DNA from: Siphonodentalium dalli
Lineage: Eukaryota > Mollusca > Scaphopoda > Gadilida > Siphonodentaliidae
Reading direction: 5' to 3'
DNA: 64,000 bases
Assembly: GCA_032622095.1 (NCBI GenBank)
Contig: CP136064.1
Coordinates: 274,065,614-274,129,613 of the forward strand
Part shown: one piece after another, positions 1 through 11,398 of the stretch
How positions within the stretch are numbered: position 1 is the stretch's first letter
Layout: every line of letters begins with the position of its first letter
Notes under the pieces: generated by a model
Databases searched by the model: none
What the model was told of the DNA's origin: nothing
What the model saw: the letters and a program-made list of their open reading frames with translations, nothing else
Translations under genes and position numbers: made by a program

Positions 1-630
1 TAAATCACGAAAACACCACGAACTTTATGAACATGCTCCCAGTTTTAACTCAGTCTGTGGAGATATGGTAGTTCTATCCGGAGATAGACAATTTATCTGG
101 GAGAGAGATTGTATGGGGGAAATTAGGATGTAATCCAGTTGGAACTGATTGGATACAATGATATACACATAGTTTCGTTGGAGCTGATTGGACGCAATGA
201 TACACATATGTTGTTTTCGTCATTGATACGTCCGTCGCCGTGAGATTGCAGACGCTCTGGTGGTGGTAAATTTCGCGCTCAGCAGGGTTTCAATGCTTTT
301 CACGAAGTTTTAACAAATGGCAGCGTTATGGAAGTCGCTTTGTTTTCGAGATAAATGTCTGAACCCCGTCAACTATTTTAATATTTTCGCGATGACTGAG
401 TTCCTGTACATACAAAAGAGTATTTCTGATAAAAATTACGTTCAGTATGGCGCATAGAAGTTCAGTCTTAGGACCACTGTATTTCAATAAGTAATGATAT
501 GCTTTTTCTATTTACCACAATGGCAGAGAGGGGATTTTTAATGTGATTACTCAATTGGACAAAGTTCAAACTACTGCATTTCAACCTTAAACGAGAATGG
601 AGTAATTGTGATATGCGACACTTACTGAAT
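1..630. other. No gene seen; short 45-bp duplication
   Basis: No open frame here has coding character or recognisable motifs. Two diverged copies of a unit containing 'actgattgga' and 'caatgata' sit side by side at about 133-178 and 178-222. The remainder is AT-rich, apparently single-copy sequence. Confidence 0.5.
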
Positions 631-1400
631 GTAATAGCAATTAAAATGCATTGTTGTAATTTGGGGTCTGGAAGCCCGAACACGTCTTTAATCACTTAAG
701 CAATGTCCCAGGGCTCCATTTTCAGCAAAATAATTATTATGGGTCCGAGTATGATCAATTGGGACATTTGGTAAAGTTCTGAACAAAAATATGTAATTTT
801 TCGACCAAAAACGTGTTTGGGGAGGGGTAGCTAAAATCCATTATTTCGCAAATTGTTCCAAATTTCTGTTAACTTCTTTCTTCATATGCAAATAACTGCT
901 TCGCCATAATAATTAAATATTTCGGCATTATAACGGTATCCATTTGAATAATAATGTTCGAAAAATAATATTTTTTGTGAAAAAGTGCGATTTTTCAGCA
1001 AAAAATAAATGTTTTGGCTCCAAATGGCAGGAAAATCTAAATTAACCAACACATTTTTTCATATCAGGTAGAGGTATGGTATGATTTCTGGAAAAAGTCA
1101 CAGGAGGTTATCGCTCATCGTCCATTTGTCAATAGCCACCACCAAATCAGTTATTTTTCAATTTCTGTCAAATTATTTCTACTTGTGATATCCAGATAAC
1201 TACTGAGCCATATGACTTATATAGTTGGTCACGCGTTGTTTATAACAAAGGTTTTAGTACTGAACATCGATGTTAATGCATGCAAAATTACCTGTTATCA
1301 ATAAAATAATTGTTGTTGTTGTAACTGGGGGTCTGCAAGCAAGAAACCATCTGTAATCGATTAAACGGCATCTCTGGACATCTAGTCGGGGAGCCAATAA
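630..1400 (+). repeat. Diverged direct duplication (630-720 and 1280-1400)
   Basis: The segment containing 'attgttgtaatttggggtct' near 650 recurs in diverged form near 1310 as 'gttgttgtaactgggggtct'. Both are followed by a matching context (taatc, then a run ending in tctgg or tccagg). The copies are about 650 bp apart. It is noncoding and probably a remnant of the dispersed repeat that fills the first 9 kb. Confidence 0.45.
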
Positions 1401-2750
1401 GGTCCACCTGCACCCCCCCGATGATTACAAATAACCTTATTTTTATTGTTCCCTATGGTATCCAGATAAAGAATCCGGAATTCTCCGAAAAATAAAGGTG
1501 GCCCTACTAGGTGCTAGAGCCATTTGAATCCAAGATGGCCGCCATTTCCTCTAATTCCGACCAGCTGTATTTAATCGTTGTAATAGATCGGTTGTTAGCA
1601 AAAGACACAGACAAAATATATGTCCTTCTTCAAAATGACGGCAAAAAATTTCGAAAAAAATTCAAAATGGCCGCCGAAAAATGACGTCATCTGCACGAAA
1701 ATAGGAAATTTAATTAATATTTCACCATATCTTCCATTTTTCTTCACATTAATCATTAGTAAATGGCAATGTTTTTGAGACAGTCATCAAGCGTGATATT
1801 ATAGCGTCATTTTAAGACATTTGCCATTGACGAGGGTTCCGTAATAGATACAGAAAGAGGATTTGAAAAAGAGGGGTAAAATTTTCGATTTTTTGCAAGA
1901 CGATTTTGATAGTCATTTTATCGACAAACCACACAGGCTGTTAATAGAATGTCAACAACTATGTGCTTTATTTTATTGGACGGATGTTTTACTTCAATGG
2001 GAATGAAATTGGTGTAGAAAATTTCCAAAATGGCCGCCGAAAATATGAAAAATGGTAAATATTGCCCCAGGGTTTCCTGCAATGGCTTACAAGTTGTGGT
2101 TAATATATAAAATTGGCTAATCTGTATTATATACATTGCATACTAACATGTTTGATGCACCATGGATCATTGTTTCTATTGTCACCACTGACATCACCAG
2201 AAATATTGGATTTTTCTCTCACAAACTTGACATAAATTTCGGCAAAAATTCACTTTTCAGGGTTGGACAATTGTTTTAAGTAAAATGCAACTATCATTGG
2301 TATCAAAGGTATTTATTGTATTGGTCTATCTTAAATGTGTCACACTACGGTGTTTATAGACCAAATTGCTCAAGATGGCTTCCAAAATGGCAACCAAATT
2401 TGTAAAAAGTTAATTTTTTACATATATCCCGAACATTATTCTCTGCGTTATCCGACAAGGTAGTAAATTGTGACTCACTTGGTTATTGTACGTGTTAGTT
2501 AATTAACTGACAACTACGTTCTATTATGTTTGTCCCAGTTCCGTATGGGGCATGACAAATTCATTTTAAAGTTGCAGTATGGAATTTTGCGGAGAACCTC
2601 TTTTGTGTTTCTTGCCATATTATTGAAAGGAAATGGGCAGAACTTTGAAACGGAACTGAGATGAACCATAATATGTGGCTATTCTGGTCCATTATGATAA
2701 AACATATCAACTGGATACATGGTGGATGCCAAGATGGTAGCCAGGGACTT
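1080..2750 (+). repeat. Dispersed repeat, copy 1 (related to 3985-4080 and 6570-7250)
   Basis: Two parts recur downstream. The stretch 1080-1175 (with 'aatagccaccaccaa') matches 3985-4080, and 2020-2750 (with 'ttggatttttctctcacaaa') matches 6570-7250 over about 700 bp with moderate divergence. Between them are three copies of an AAnATGGCCGCC motif near 1532, 1663 and 2027. The repeat runs directly into a minisatellite in both copies. No coding capacity was recognised, so this looks like a nonautonomous element whose ends are unclear. Confidence 0.6.
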
Positions 2751-3650
2751 ACTATATGTTCATAGGTGAGGTGAATAGGTATACAGGGAGTTAGTGTATG
2801 GTCAACGGTGAGATGAGTACATGTATGTATACAATTAGTGACTGTATGATCATAAATGTAATGAATAGCTATACAGGGAGTGACTAAATGGTCATGTGTC
2901 AGGTGTATGAGTATACCCGGTGTTCCTGCTTGGTGACGTGTAGGTCATGTGTAGGTTATACGGGTATACACATGTGTTGCTATATGGTCATGGGCGAGGG
3001 GTATGTGTATATAGCGAGCGGCTATATGGCCATGGATGATGTGCATATGCATACATGGAGTGAATATACTGACATGGCTGGGGAGTATTAGTATATCTTG
3101 AGTGGCTATTCTGCTATGGTGTGTCAAATAGGGATACGGGGAGTGACATGGCCAAGGGTGAGGTGAATATATATACAATGATTGACCATGATCATGTACG
3201 AATGTTTTGAATAGGTACACACGGTGTGACTATATGGCCATAGGTCAGATGAAGGAGTATACCAGGTGCCATGGGTGAGGGTATGTGTATGAAGCGAGTG
3301 GCTATATGACCATTGGTGAGGTGGATATGTATACCCGGGGTGACTCTATGGTCATTGTTGTGGTGTTGATGTATATATTGAATGTCTATTTGACCATGTG
3401 TGTGTGGAGAATAGGTATACATGGGATGACCGTATGGCCAATAGTGAGGTGAATGGGTATACAAGGAGTGACTCTATGGTTATGGGTCATGTTTAGGATT
3501 ATACCCGGTGTGACTGCATTGTGACTCATGGCTGTATGGCCATCCATGGTCATGGGTCAGGTGTACGTTTATACAGTTGGTCACTATATTGTTATGTCTG
3601 TAGTGTTTATGTATATATGGAATGACTGTGTGGTAATGGGTGGCTATCGC
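2750..3650 (+). repeat. Degenerate 42-bp minisatellite, array 1
   Basis: Tandem units carry 'tatggtcatgggtgaggtg' followed by 'aataggtatacaggga' and 'gtgac'. The better-preserved second array (7240-8820) gives a 42-bp spacing. Units are strongly diverged. A 14-codon period leaves long open frames on both strands, which are therefore not evidence of a gene. Confidence 0.75.
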
Positions 3651-3860
3651 TTTTCACGTTTAAAGTTCCCCCATGTACACAAACACTATCATGGTGGAGA
3701 ACTCTTTGATATGACCTCTCTATTGATTAACATATCCTTGCGTTATTGTGGAAAGCGATAGCCACCCAAATTACACATGTACAACCCACCATGACCTCAT
3801 ATGTACATAAACACCACACAAATGACAATATAGTCACCCACTCTATACACATACACCTGC
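3630..3860. repeat. Inverted junction of minisatellite sequence
   Basis: The piece 'gtggctatcgctttt' at about 3641 is matched in reverse by 'aaagcgatagccac' at about 3755. Sequence beyond 3770 is minisatellite in the opposite orientation (for example 'aaacaccacacaaatgac'). The segment 3690-3765 is also the reverse complement of 8825-8895. This is a foldback arrangement where two arms of the repeat family meet. Confidence 0.6.
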
Positions 3861-4084
3861 GTCATTTTGAAGAAGGACATCATACCAACAAATGGCATAT
3901 ATGTTGTAGTCATTTTAACACCAACAATGGGGGCAAATAACTTAGGACACAGCCGCAGGGCTCACTATACCAAAATCGTTAATTTCTGGGAAAAGTCACT
4001 GGTGGGTATCGTTCATCGTCGATTTGAGAATAGCCACCACCAATTCCGTTATTTTTCACTACCATTTTCCTAAAGAGTATATAT

Positions 4085-6462
4085 TTCTCCTTTAAAAAAG
4101 TTAGTTTTAACTTGTTCTACCGTGGGTAGGGGTATCTCGAAAACTAGAGCTCTTTTTCGATTTGGCCGCTGTACTATTGGACGTCTGGAAAGCATTTGAC
4201 ACCGTATGGTTAAACGGTTTACTCTTCCAACTGTTTCAAAAACATATACAAGGCAAATCTTGCAGATTGTTTAAAGTCTTACTTTCTGATATGCATTGTT
4301 GTATTCGACATAAAAACTGTACATCACGCTGGATTCCCATGCTACAAGGAACAAGGCAGGGGGGTACTGTGTCACCTCTGCTCTACTCCCTATACATAGA
4401 TAGTTTACTTTACGAACTTGAATATTCATCATACGGCTATACAATGAATGGTATTAATTGCTGCTGCCTTACCCATGCTGATGACATGGTTCTACTCTCA
4501 CTCACTGCTTCAGGATTACAATCGTTAGTTGATATGTGTGTAAGATACAGCTCCAAATGGCGTTACAAATACAACCCGTCAAAAACGCAGGTTATCGTAT
4601 TCAACGAATCCACCAGTGATTCACGGAAACGCACAAATCAATGGAAGCTCGGATCACATAATATTTTAGAGACCGATTGTATTACACATTTGGGTATTCC
4701 CCTCAGTAAACACAATTTCAGTGCATCTTTTGTTGATAAAATATGTTCTAAACTGAGGAGTACTTATTTTGCTCTGTCAAACATTGGTATTTACGCGGGT
4801 GGAATAACACCAATGAGCTCTCTAAAAATTTATAATTCGGTGATTATACCTAAAGGTCTATATGGCAGCGAACTGCTATTTGGCTTAAATGAGACAGAAT
4901 GTGAACGCCTTGAACGTGCACATCGCTTATGTCTGAAGCACATTCAAGGTCTTCACGTTAGAACGCGAACTGATATGGTTCTTGGTTTGTTGGGTACTCC
5001 ACCACTGGTGCATTTCATATATCGCCGTAAACTGTCTCTGTTATGCTCATTATGTAACCTCTCGCTTGAGAAGACCACTAAGAATTTTTTTATTGCCAGG
5101 TTGACACAGTTCGTTCATAACGAACTTTATCCACACATAAATACATGTACATTTTTCAGGGATTTGAAGCAGATTCTACAACAGTTTGGTTTGGATCGAT
5201 ATCTGCTTGAGTATGCGTCAACCGCCACATTCCCTACAAAATCTAATTGGAAGCTCTTAGTTAAACGTGGATCCTCGTTCTGGAAGCAAGAATGGTTAGA
5301 AAGGGTTTATAACGATTTGTCGTTTCAGAGATTTCGACTAGTACATGCTAGGCCAGATATGTCATACTTATGGTATGTTTGTAGGAAATATCCCGACGAC
5401 AAAGAGGACTTTCATTTGGCTGTGTGGTTGTTGTGTACTCATGCATCTACCAATCCAAACAAATGTTGTGCATGTAACACTATGTATACTGATGTCGCTC
5501 GACACTTTTTAATAGATTGTCCTGCCCTCGCAGAATCACGAAATAAATTTTGGTACTTATTCATTGACAGGTTTCCAGTTGTTGCTTATCAGTACATTGA
5601 CAATCTTCCCATAGATCAGCAAATTGCCTTGTTTCTTGGCCACATGCCTCATCAACTTCTAGACTTAATTCCTATACGGAGTATTCACTTGTTGCACTTT
5701 TTCATTAAAGCCACTAAATGTCTTTGGTACGAGTGGAATTCCTATATGGAATCTCCACCAAAATTGTTTTTTTATCATGGATAAAATCACTATCAACTAG
5801 TCAGTCAACTAATTGGAACCATTTGTTTAACAAACTAATTGTGGATTGATCGCGTGTATGTAGATTTTAGTCGAGTTACATAGGTTCACACGTGTTCTGG
5901 TGTTAGTTTGTTTTTGTTTTAATTAGGTTTGTCCGTCCATCTGTCGAAATGTAACTAATTTGGCGAGTACAATACACATGTGCCGTACTGCACTTATCAA
6001 GCATGCAGGAGTATGTATATAGGTGTCTATTTATGCGTGTTTTGTTGTAAGTCTCTGTATGGAAGGGTGTTGGTGTGTAAGTTTGTTTGAGTTGAGCTTT
6101 TTTTTATTTATTTTTTATTACTTTTTTTCTTTCTTTCCGTGTGCGTGTGTCTATGCTTGTGTATGAGTGTTTTATGTTAAGGTAATGTCTCTATTTTGAC
6201 CTAATTGACGTGACTGTGCTCGAATGTGGTTTTGTGTTGGTATGGCGCGACTGTACACGTTGTGCGGTTAAGGATGACTGTCTAGCATATATGTGATGGG
6301 GTGCTTTTGTCTTCATTTCCGTATTTTTGTTCTACAACACTTTTGGGTTATGGGTTGTTCACTTTGCTTATATTTCTTTAATTTGTTTCAATGATATATT
6401 GTATATTATATGATCTTTTATTAAGGAGGAATTAAAGATATATATATATATATATATCTTAA
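4085..6462 (+). mobile_element. 5'-truncated LINE (non-LTR retrotransposon)
   Basis: The element has an RT-containing ORF (4162-5784), about 650 bp of noncoding 3' sequence, and an (AT)n run near 6440-6460 where similarity to flanking repeats resumes. There is no endonuclease domain or ORF1 upstream: the open frame begins at about 4111, just before RT motif A, so the 5' half is missing. It is inserted in the dispersed repeat, since 3985-4080 and 6570-7250 match copy 1 on either side. Target duplications were not identified with confidence. Confidence 0.8.
4162..5784 (+). CDS. LINE ORF2 fragment: reverse transcriptase and C-terminal zinc knuckle (partial)
   Basis: RNA-directed DNA polymerase of a non-LTR retrotransposon, which would copy element RNA at a nicked chromosomal target. 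Numbering residues from 4162, the first of 540: motif A (LLDVWKAFD) lies at 5-13 with catalytic Asp7, motif B (RQGGTVSP) at 65-72, motif C is HADD at 105-108 instead of the usual YADD, and N138 with KT141-142 falls in motif D. A CCHC knuckle (C435, C438, H448, C453; CX2CX9HX4C) near the C-terminus is typical of LINE ORF2. There is no ATG at the listed start, the first codon is TTG, and the frame stays open back to about 4111. It is therefore the 3' part of an ORF2 lacking endonuclease and the N-terminal RT region. The frame is otherwise uninterrupted, suggesting a fairly young insertion. The clade is uncertain, perhaps near the CR1/Jockey group. Confidence 0.85.
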   Translation: MAAVLLDVWKAFDTVWLNGLLFQLFQKHIQGKSCRLFKVLLSDMHCCIRHKNCTSRWIPMLQGTRQGGTVSPLLYSLYIDSLLYELEYSSYGYTMNGINCCCLTHADDMVLLSLTASGLQSLVDMCVRYSSKWRYKYNPSKTQVIVFNESTSDSRKRTNQWKLGSHNILETDCITHLGIPLSKHNFSASFVDKICSKLRSTYFALSNIGIYAGGITPMSSLKIYNSVIIPKGLYGSELLFGLNETECERLERAHRLCLKHIQGLHVRTRTDMVLGLLGTPPLVHFIYRRKLSLLCSLCNLSLEKTTKNFFIARLTQFVHNELYPHINTCTFFRDLKQILQQFGLDRYLLEYASTATFPTKSNWKLLVKRGSSFWKQEWLERVYNDLSFQRFRLVHARPDMSYLWYVCRKYPDDKEDFHLAVWLLCTHASTNPNKCCACNTMYTDVARHFLIDCPALAESRNKFWYLFIDRFPVVAYQYIDNLPIDQQIALFLGHMPHQLLDLIPIRSIHLLHFFIKATKCLWYEWNSYMESPPKLFFYHG

Positions 6463-6569
6463 TGGTCTTGCCAGCAACTTCCAGTTGTGTTTTTTTCATT
6501 TTTGGAACAATGATGAAAGGTAATTATTACCTGTGAAGGAATGGAACCCAACAACTGCATTATTCTGTA

Positions 6570-7250
6570 TATTTGGCTGCCAAAATGTGGAAATGGTAGA
6601 TATTGACCCAGCGCTTACAAGTTGTGGTTGATGTACATGTATAAAGTTTCCTATTCTGCCTTCTATACATTGAACACTAACATGTCTGATGCACCTTAGT
6701 TAATTTTTACTATTGTCACCACTGACATTACCAGACATATTGGATTTTTCTCTCACAAACTTGAATTAAATAACGGCACAAAAAATTTCAAGTAAAATGT
6801 AACTACGGTATGTTTGGTATGAAAGATGTTTATTGTTTTGATCTACCTTAAATGTGTCAAACTAATGTGTTTATAAACTAAATTACTCAAAATGGCAACC
6901 ATTTTTTACATATATCCCGAACATTATTCTCTGCATTTCCGAAAATGAAAATGTAGCAAATTGTGACTCACTTGGTTATTTTACATGTTAGCTAATCAAC
7001 TGACAACTAAATGTTCTATTCTGGTTGTCCCATTTCCTTATGGGGTATAACAAATTAATTTTAAAGTTGCCTTATTTGTTTTTTTTCCCCCGAAACCTGT
7101 TTTTGGATACTGGCTATATATTTTTTAATAAATGGGCAGAACTTTGAAATGGAACTGAAATGAATCATAATTTGTGGCTATTCTGGCCTATTAGGATAAA
7201 CATTGATCGACATGATACAGGGTGGAGGTCAATATGGCAACCAGGGAGTT
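6570..7250 (+). repeat. Dispersed repeat, copy 2
   Basis: Homologous to 2020-2750 on the same strand. Shared blocks include 'ttggatttttctctcacaaa', 'catatatcccgaacattatt' and 'tgtgactcacttggttatt'. Substitutions and small indels are spread throughout, so the duplication is old. It continues into the second minisatellite as copy 1 does into the first. Confidence 0.75.
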
Positions 7251-8820
7251 ATCGTGTGGTCATAGGTGAAGTGAATATGTATAAAGGGAGTTATTGTATG
7301 GTCATGAGTGATGTGAATAGGTGTACATGATTAGCCATATGGTCACGACTGGGGTGGCTATGGTGAGATGTATATGTTTGCAAGGAGTGAGAGTATGTTC
7401 ATGTGTGAGGTGAATATATATACAGGGAGTGACTGTATGGTTGTATGGTTATGATTACCCAGTACAGGTGTACACAAAGTGGCCCAATGGGCATTGCTGT
7501 GGTTTACATGTATGTAAATAACGAGATTACCTACATGGTTATATGTGTGTTTATGTATATATGGAGTGACTATGTTCATGGGTGAGATGTACCGATGTAC
7601 TTTGTGTGGCTGTATTGTCATAGGTAGGTGTATATGTATACATGTGTTGTCTGTATGATCATTGGTGGTGTGAATGGATAAATAGATGTGCAGCTATGTG
7701 TAATGCGTATAGGTGTACATGTAATGTCAGTAGTCATAATGTGTATATGTGTACCTGATGTATGCTGAATGGTCATTGACAAGTGCGTGGATGGTCATGT
7801 GTGGATGTATATGCATATATCGAGTGGCTATATGACTATTGACTTGGCAAATATATATACAGTGAGTGACTCTATGGCCAATAGTGAGGTGAATATGTTT
7901 TCAGGGAGTGACTGTATGGCCAATGGTGAGGTAAACAGGTATACAAGGAGTGACTGTATGACCATTAATGTGGTGAATAGGTATACAGAGAGTGACTATA
8001 TGGTCATGGGTAAGTGTAGGAGTAAATAAATCTGATGTGCCTGCAATGCTGTATGGTCATGTGTATGGTGTACGGGTATACATATGTACGGCTGTATGGT
8101 GATGGAGAGATATGTGTATAAAGTGAGTGGCTATATTGCCAGTAGTGAGGTGCATATGTTTACCTGGAGTGATTCTATGGTCATGGTTGGGGGTATATGT
8201 ATATCTTGCTTGGCTATTTTGCCATGGGTTTGGTGAACATGTATACAGTGAGTGACGTAGGACCAACGGTGAGGTGAATTTGTATACAATTATTGTCTGT
8301 ATAATGATGAATGTGTTGAATATAGGTACACAGGGGGTGACTATATGGTCATGGGTCAAGTGTATGAGTATACCTGGTGTGCATGTATGGTGACTCATGG
8401 CTGTATGGGCATGTGTGGGGTGTACATGTATACACGAGTGTGGATATATATGGTCTTGGGTGAGGGGTACGTATATCAAGCGAGTGGCTATATGGCCAAT
8501 GGTGAGATGCATTGCATATGTATACATGGAGTTACTCTATGGTCATGGATGGGTTGTATATGTTTATCTTGAATGGCTATTTTGACCATGGCGAATATGT
8601 ATATGTGGATTGACCGTATGGCCAATGGTGAGATGAATATGTATACAAGGATTGACTTATGGTCATGAAAGTGGTGAATAGGTATACAGGGAGTGACTAT
8701 ATGGTCATGGGTCAGGTGTACGTGTACACATAGTGAGTGGCTATCCACTCATTTGTGTGGTGTTTATGTGTATATATAGAGTGATTGTATGTTACTGGGT
8801 TGGTTATACATGAGTACCTT
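7240..8820 (+). repeat. 42-bp minisatellite, array 2
   Basis: The spacing of 'gtgac' is 42 bp at 7866, 7908 and 7950. The unit reads roughly 'gtgactgtatggtcatgg', then 'gtgaggtgaatatg', then 'tatacaggga'. About 35 degenerate units are present. Apparent ORFs on either strand (such as 8057-8527 minus) are consequences of the multiple-of-three period. Confidence 0.8.
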
Positions 8821-8824
8821 GGGT

Positions 8825-9180
8825 TGCTATTGCTTCCCACAATAACTCAACGACATATTAATCGATAGAGAGGTAATGTCAGAAAGTTCTCCATATTGAT
8901 GCCGTTTATGCACGCTGGAGAAAACGTTAAATGATTTCCCCCTCAGGCCTGATAATAGTTAATCAATTTTGATGCTAATGGGCAGGTGATTCAAGTCAAA
9001 TGTACAGAAGAATGCACTTATTGGGTTTCATTCCTTCACATACCTTCCAAAAAGGAAAAAAAATACTTGTCTGGAAGTTGCTGGAAAGACGATCAAAATA
9101 TATGGAAGTCATGGCATATTTAGGAACGAATTAGGTTTTGGACAGTGACACGCATGTGCCTTATATGTTCAACGTTCGAG
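8825..9180. other. Inverted copy of 3690-3765 plus right terminal repeat
   Basis: 8825-8895 is the reverse complement of 3690-3765, and 9005-9100 forms the right arm of the element starting near 6463. No gene is seen. Confidence 0.5.
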
Positions 9181-9184
9181 AAAA

Positions 9185-9488
9185 GTGAATCAAGCTAGGC
9201 GGATAATGTTCCCACAGAAGTTCGAGAATCAGCAGAAGCTACTTGATCTTTCTGCACTTCCACCATGTGATGAATCTTTAATTCTACACTCAAAACGAGC
9301 CAAAAGAATAACAAAACAGTGGAAACTTGCAACCGTTGCCAAATCAACCACTCCCGGTGTAGCTCTTCGTGGATGGACGGCCGATAGGCAACCTGAGTTG
9401 TTTGAACTATTCTTCCTGTAAGATGTTGCACAGAACTTCTATTGACTGATACCATCACATTTGATGAAATTGACAATGAAGATGAGAT
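9185..9488 (+). pseudogene. Fragment of a dispersed transposon-associated protein, frameshifted
   Basis: The frame encodes a stretch with 'LPPCDESLILHSKRAKRI', a W a few residues later, then a GW pair. This pattern (LP..D.L.LH..RA....W, then GW) is, from memory, the C-terminal part of uncharacterised proteins found in many copies in invertebrate genomes and probably belonging to transposons. The frame stops at 9419, but a +1 frame entered near 9410 stays open to 9488 and reads VRCCTE then an acidic tail ending NEDEIA. That suggests one frameshift in a decayed copy. Only the last ~100 codons survive, and family assignment is tentative. Confidence 0.4.
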
Positions 9489-9489
9489 T

Positions 9490-10730
9490 GCATAATCCGT
9501 GGGCAGAACTATTGCAATTTATGATATGAATTCTATCCACTTAAGTATGAACAACCTTTCGAGTTTAGTATATAGCATAAAATTGAGAGCATTGAGAACA
9601 CTATCTTGTGGTATGGTTAAGTTTTACTTTATTTCTTAATTCTGGTCTGGTACATGATTATAGCATTTCATGTCTTATATTGGGGAAGAATTCATGCTTA
9701 TTGTGGTGCATGTTGTGCAGATGTATCCATAAAACTGACAAAGTCATGGGAATTTTTCAGAAATGTTTCACTTAAAAATATTCAATTTTTTTAGCTAATT
9801 TACCCCCAAAAAATTAAACAAAAATAGACTCTACTATACCATAAACCTCCTCAGATACATGCTAATTCCATGATATATGATAAGACTCTGAATTGGTTAA
9901 CAAAACGGAACGAACACGGGCTATTCTGACTTGACAGGTATTTTCAGATAGAAAATCAGTTTTAGGGGCGTGGGTTAAGTTTTTAGAAATATCTCGGCGT
10001 TCTGGATATCATTACTTGTGATGTTGATATTATTAAATCAGGTATATAATGCTGAAAATTTTGATGTACCATTGAGAGCTTTATACCGAAAAATGAAAAT
10101 TTTATAGGAAATCTTCTGGAAAACTTTTTTGAAAAAGCACTGCAACTTATGCATTTTTTGGGCATTTTCGTGAAGTTTTCACAAAAGTTGCTGGATAATA
10201 TAACTTTTTGCACATCATAAATGTTAACCAACCCAGATAGAATAAATATCTGATATTCAAGTATATTTTATTCAACATTTGTCTTATTTTATTGGTTTTC
10301 CTGATTATACTGAAATTTGCAGGTCAAAAACACCAAAAAGGTAAAAAAATAAATTATTTTCCACATGTTCCGCCCTGGATACCTCATGGGACAAGGATAA
10401 TTGGAGATAGCGTCAAAATTTCTACCCTTTCGTGTGACACTACCCTCATCTGGGGGCCGGTCTAAGTGCTTATCTATACAATTAACCCTATCAATATAAT
10501 ACAGGGAAATAGAACATCACACATAACAAACTCTATCTATGCATATTCCATCCTATCTATGTACTATCGGACACTGTATCGAATGTACATAGACTGACAA
10601 AGTTTGCCTTTTGTATTATAACACCAACCATGGACCATCTGCATATCAATGATCTATATGAAAGAACAAACCAACGATACCCGCTGTATACTGACACATG
10701 ACAGGAAACCAACGGCATACATTTGCTCGA
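9490..10730. other. No gene or repeat recognised
   Basis: AT-rich sequence with scattered stops in all frames and no repeated blocks noticed. Short minus-strand frames such as 9983-10231 have no recognisable motifs. Confidence 0.4.
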
Positions 10731-10741
10731 ATGTTAATGCC

Positions 10742-11064
10742 GCTGAAGGGTCACTCTCACCAAAAAAAGTGCTGAAGGGTACACATGGCTTGAAAATGTG
10801 CTGAAGTGTACACAGGGTTTGTGATCGCCACTAATATCGTTACTTAAACTGTGTTTCTGAAAGTCTGGTGCCCATTAGCAGTTTGTTTTCAGTTAATTTT
10901 AATGTTCATTGGAACGTAAACAATTACTCTCTAACAGAAATCATGGCAGATACGAAAAGTAAACGTCATTTAGAACGACATTTCAAACCCTGTGTACCCT
11001 TCAGCACATTTTCCAATCCTGTGTACCCTTCAGCACTTTTTTTGGTGAGAGTGACCCCTTCAGC
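10742..11064. mobile_element. 323-bp foldback MITE with 9-bp target-site duplication (MULE-like)
   Basis: The element starts GCTGAAGGG and ends CCCTTCAGC. The left arm 10742-10832 pairs with the right arm 10979-11064 around a loop of about 145 bp. Each arm holds two tandem copies of a unit with 'gtgctgaag' and 'gtacaca'. It is flanked by a perfect direct repeat GTTAATGCC at 10733-10741 and 11065-11073. Nine-base target duplications with long inverted repeats are typical of Mutator-like elements, so it is probably a nonautonomous MULE. No coding sequence. Confidence 0.75.
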
Positions 11065-11129
11065 GTTAATGCCTCCAAGATATTACGCCTGAAAATTTCA
11101 ACATTCGTTTTTTTAATATTTCTCAAAGA

Positions 11130-11398
11130 TATCAGCAGACTAATAGACCAATGATCCATCCCAAAAAGATTCATCTCGGATACTGCCAGGCTAATAGACC
11201 AATGATCCATCCCAAAAAGATTCACCTCGAATACTGCCAAGCTAATAGACCAATGATCCACCCCAAAAAGATTAATTTCGGATACTGCCAGGCTAACAGA
11301 CCAATGATCCATCCCAAAAAGATTCACCTCGGATACTGCCAAGCTAATAGACCAATGATCCATCCCAAAAAGATTCATCTCGGATACTGCCAAAACCG
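11130..11398 (+). repeat. 51-bp tandem repeat, about 5 units
   Basis: Units containing 'gaccaatgatccatcccaaa' recur at 51-bp spacing (ORF landmarks at 11151, 11202, 11253, 11304, 11355) with few substitutions. The 17-codon period gives open frames on both strands encoding a repeated MIHPKKIHLGYCQANRP peptide. Codon context and surroundings give no support for translation. Confidence 0.9.

Larger units (their letters stand above)
6440..9105. mobile_element. Terminal-inverted-repeat element with internal minisatellite
   Basis: About 100 bp at 6463-6560 is the reverse complement of 9005-9100, with shared blocks such as 'ggaagttgctgg' and 'cattccttcaca'. Between these arms lie the dispersed repeat (6570-7250), a 42-bp minisatellite (7240-8820) and a segment (8825-8895) that also occurs inverted at 3690-3765. 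No transposase is visible. Its left end coincides with the 3' end of the LINE, so the true boundary is uncertain within about 20 bp. Confidence 0.55.

Noticed and set aside
8057-8527. 156-codon His/Thr-rich minus ORF
   Set aside because: Lies entirely in the 42-bp minisatellite.
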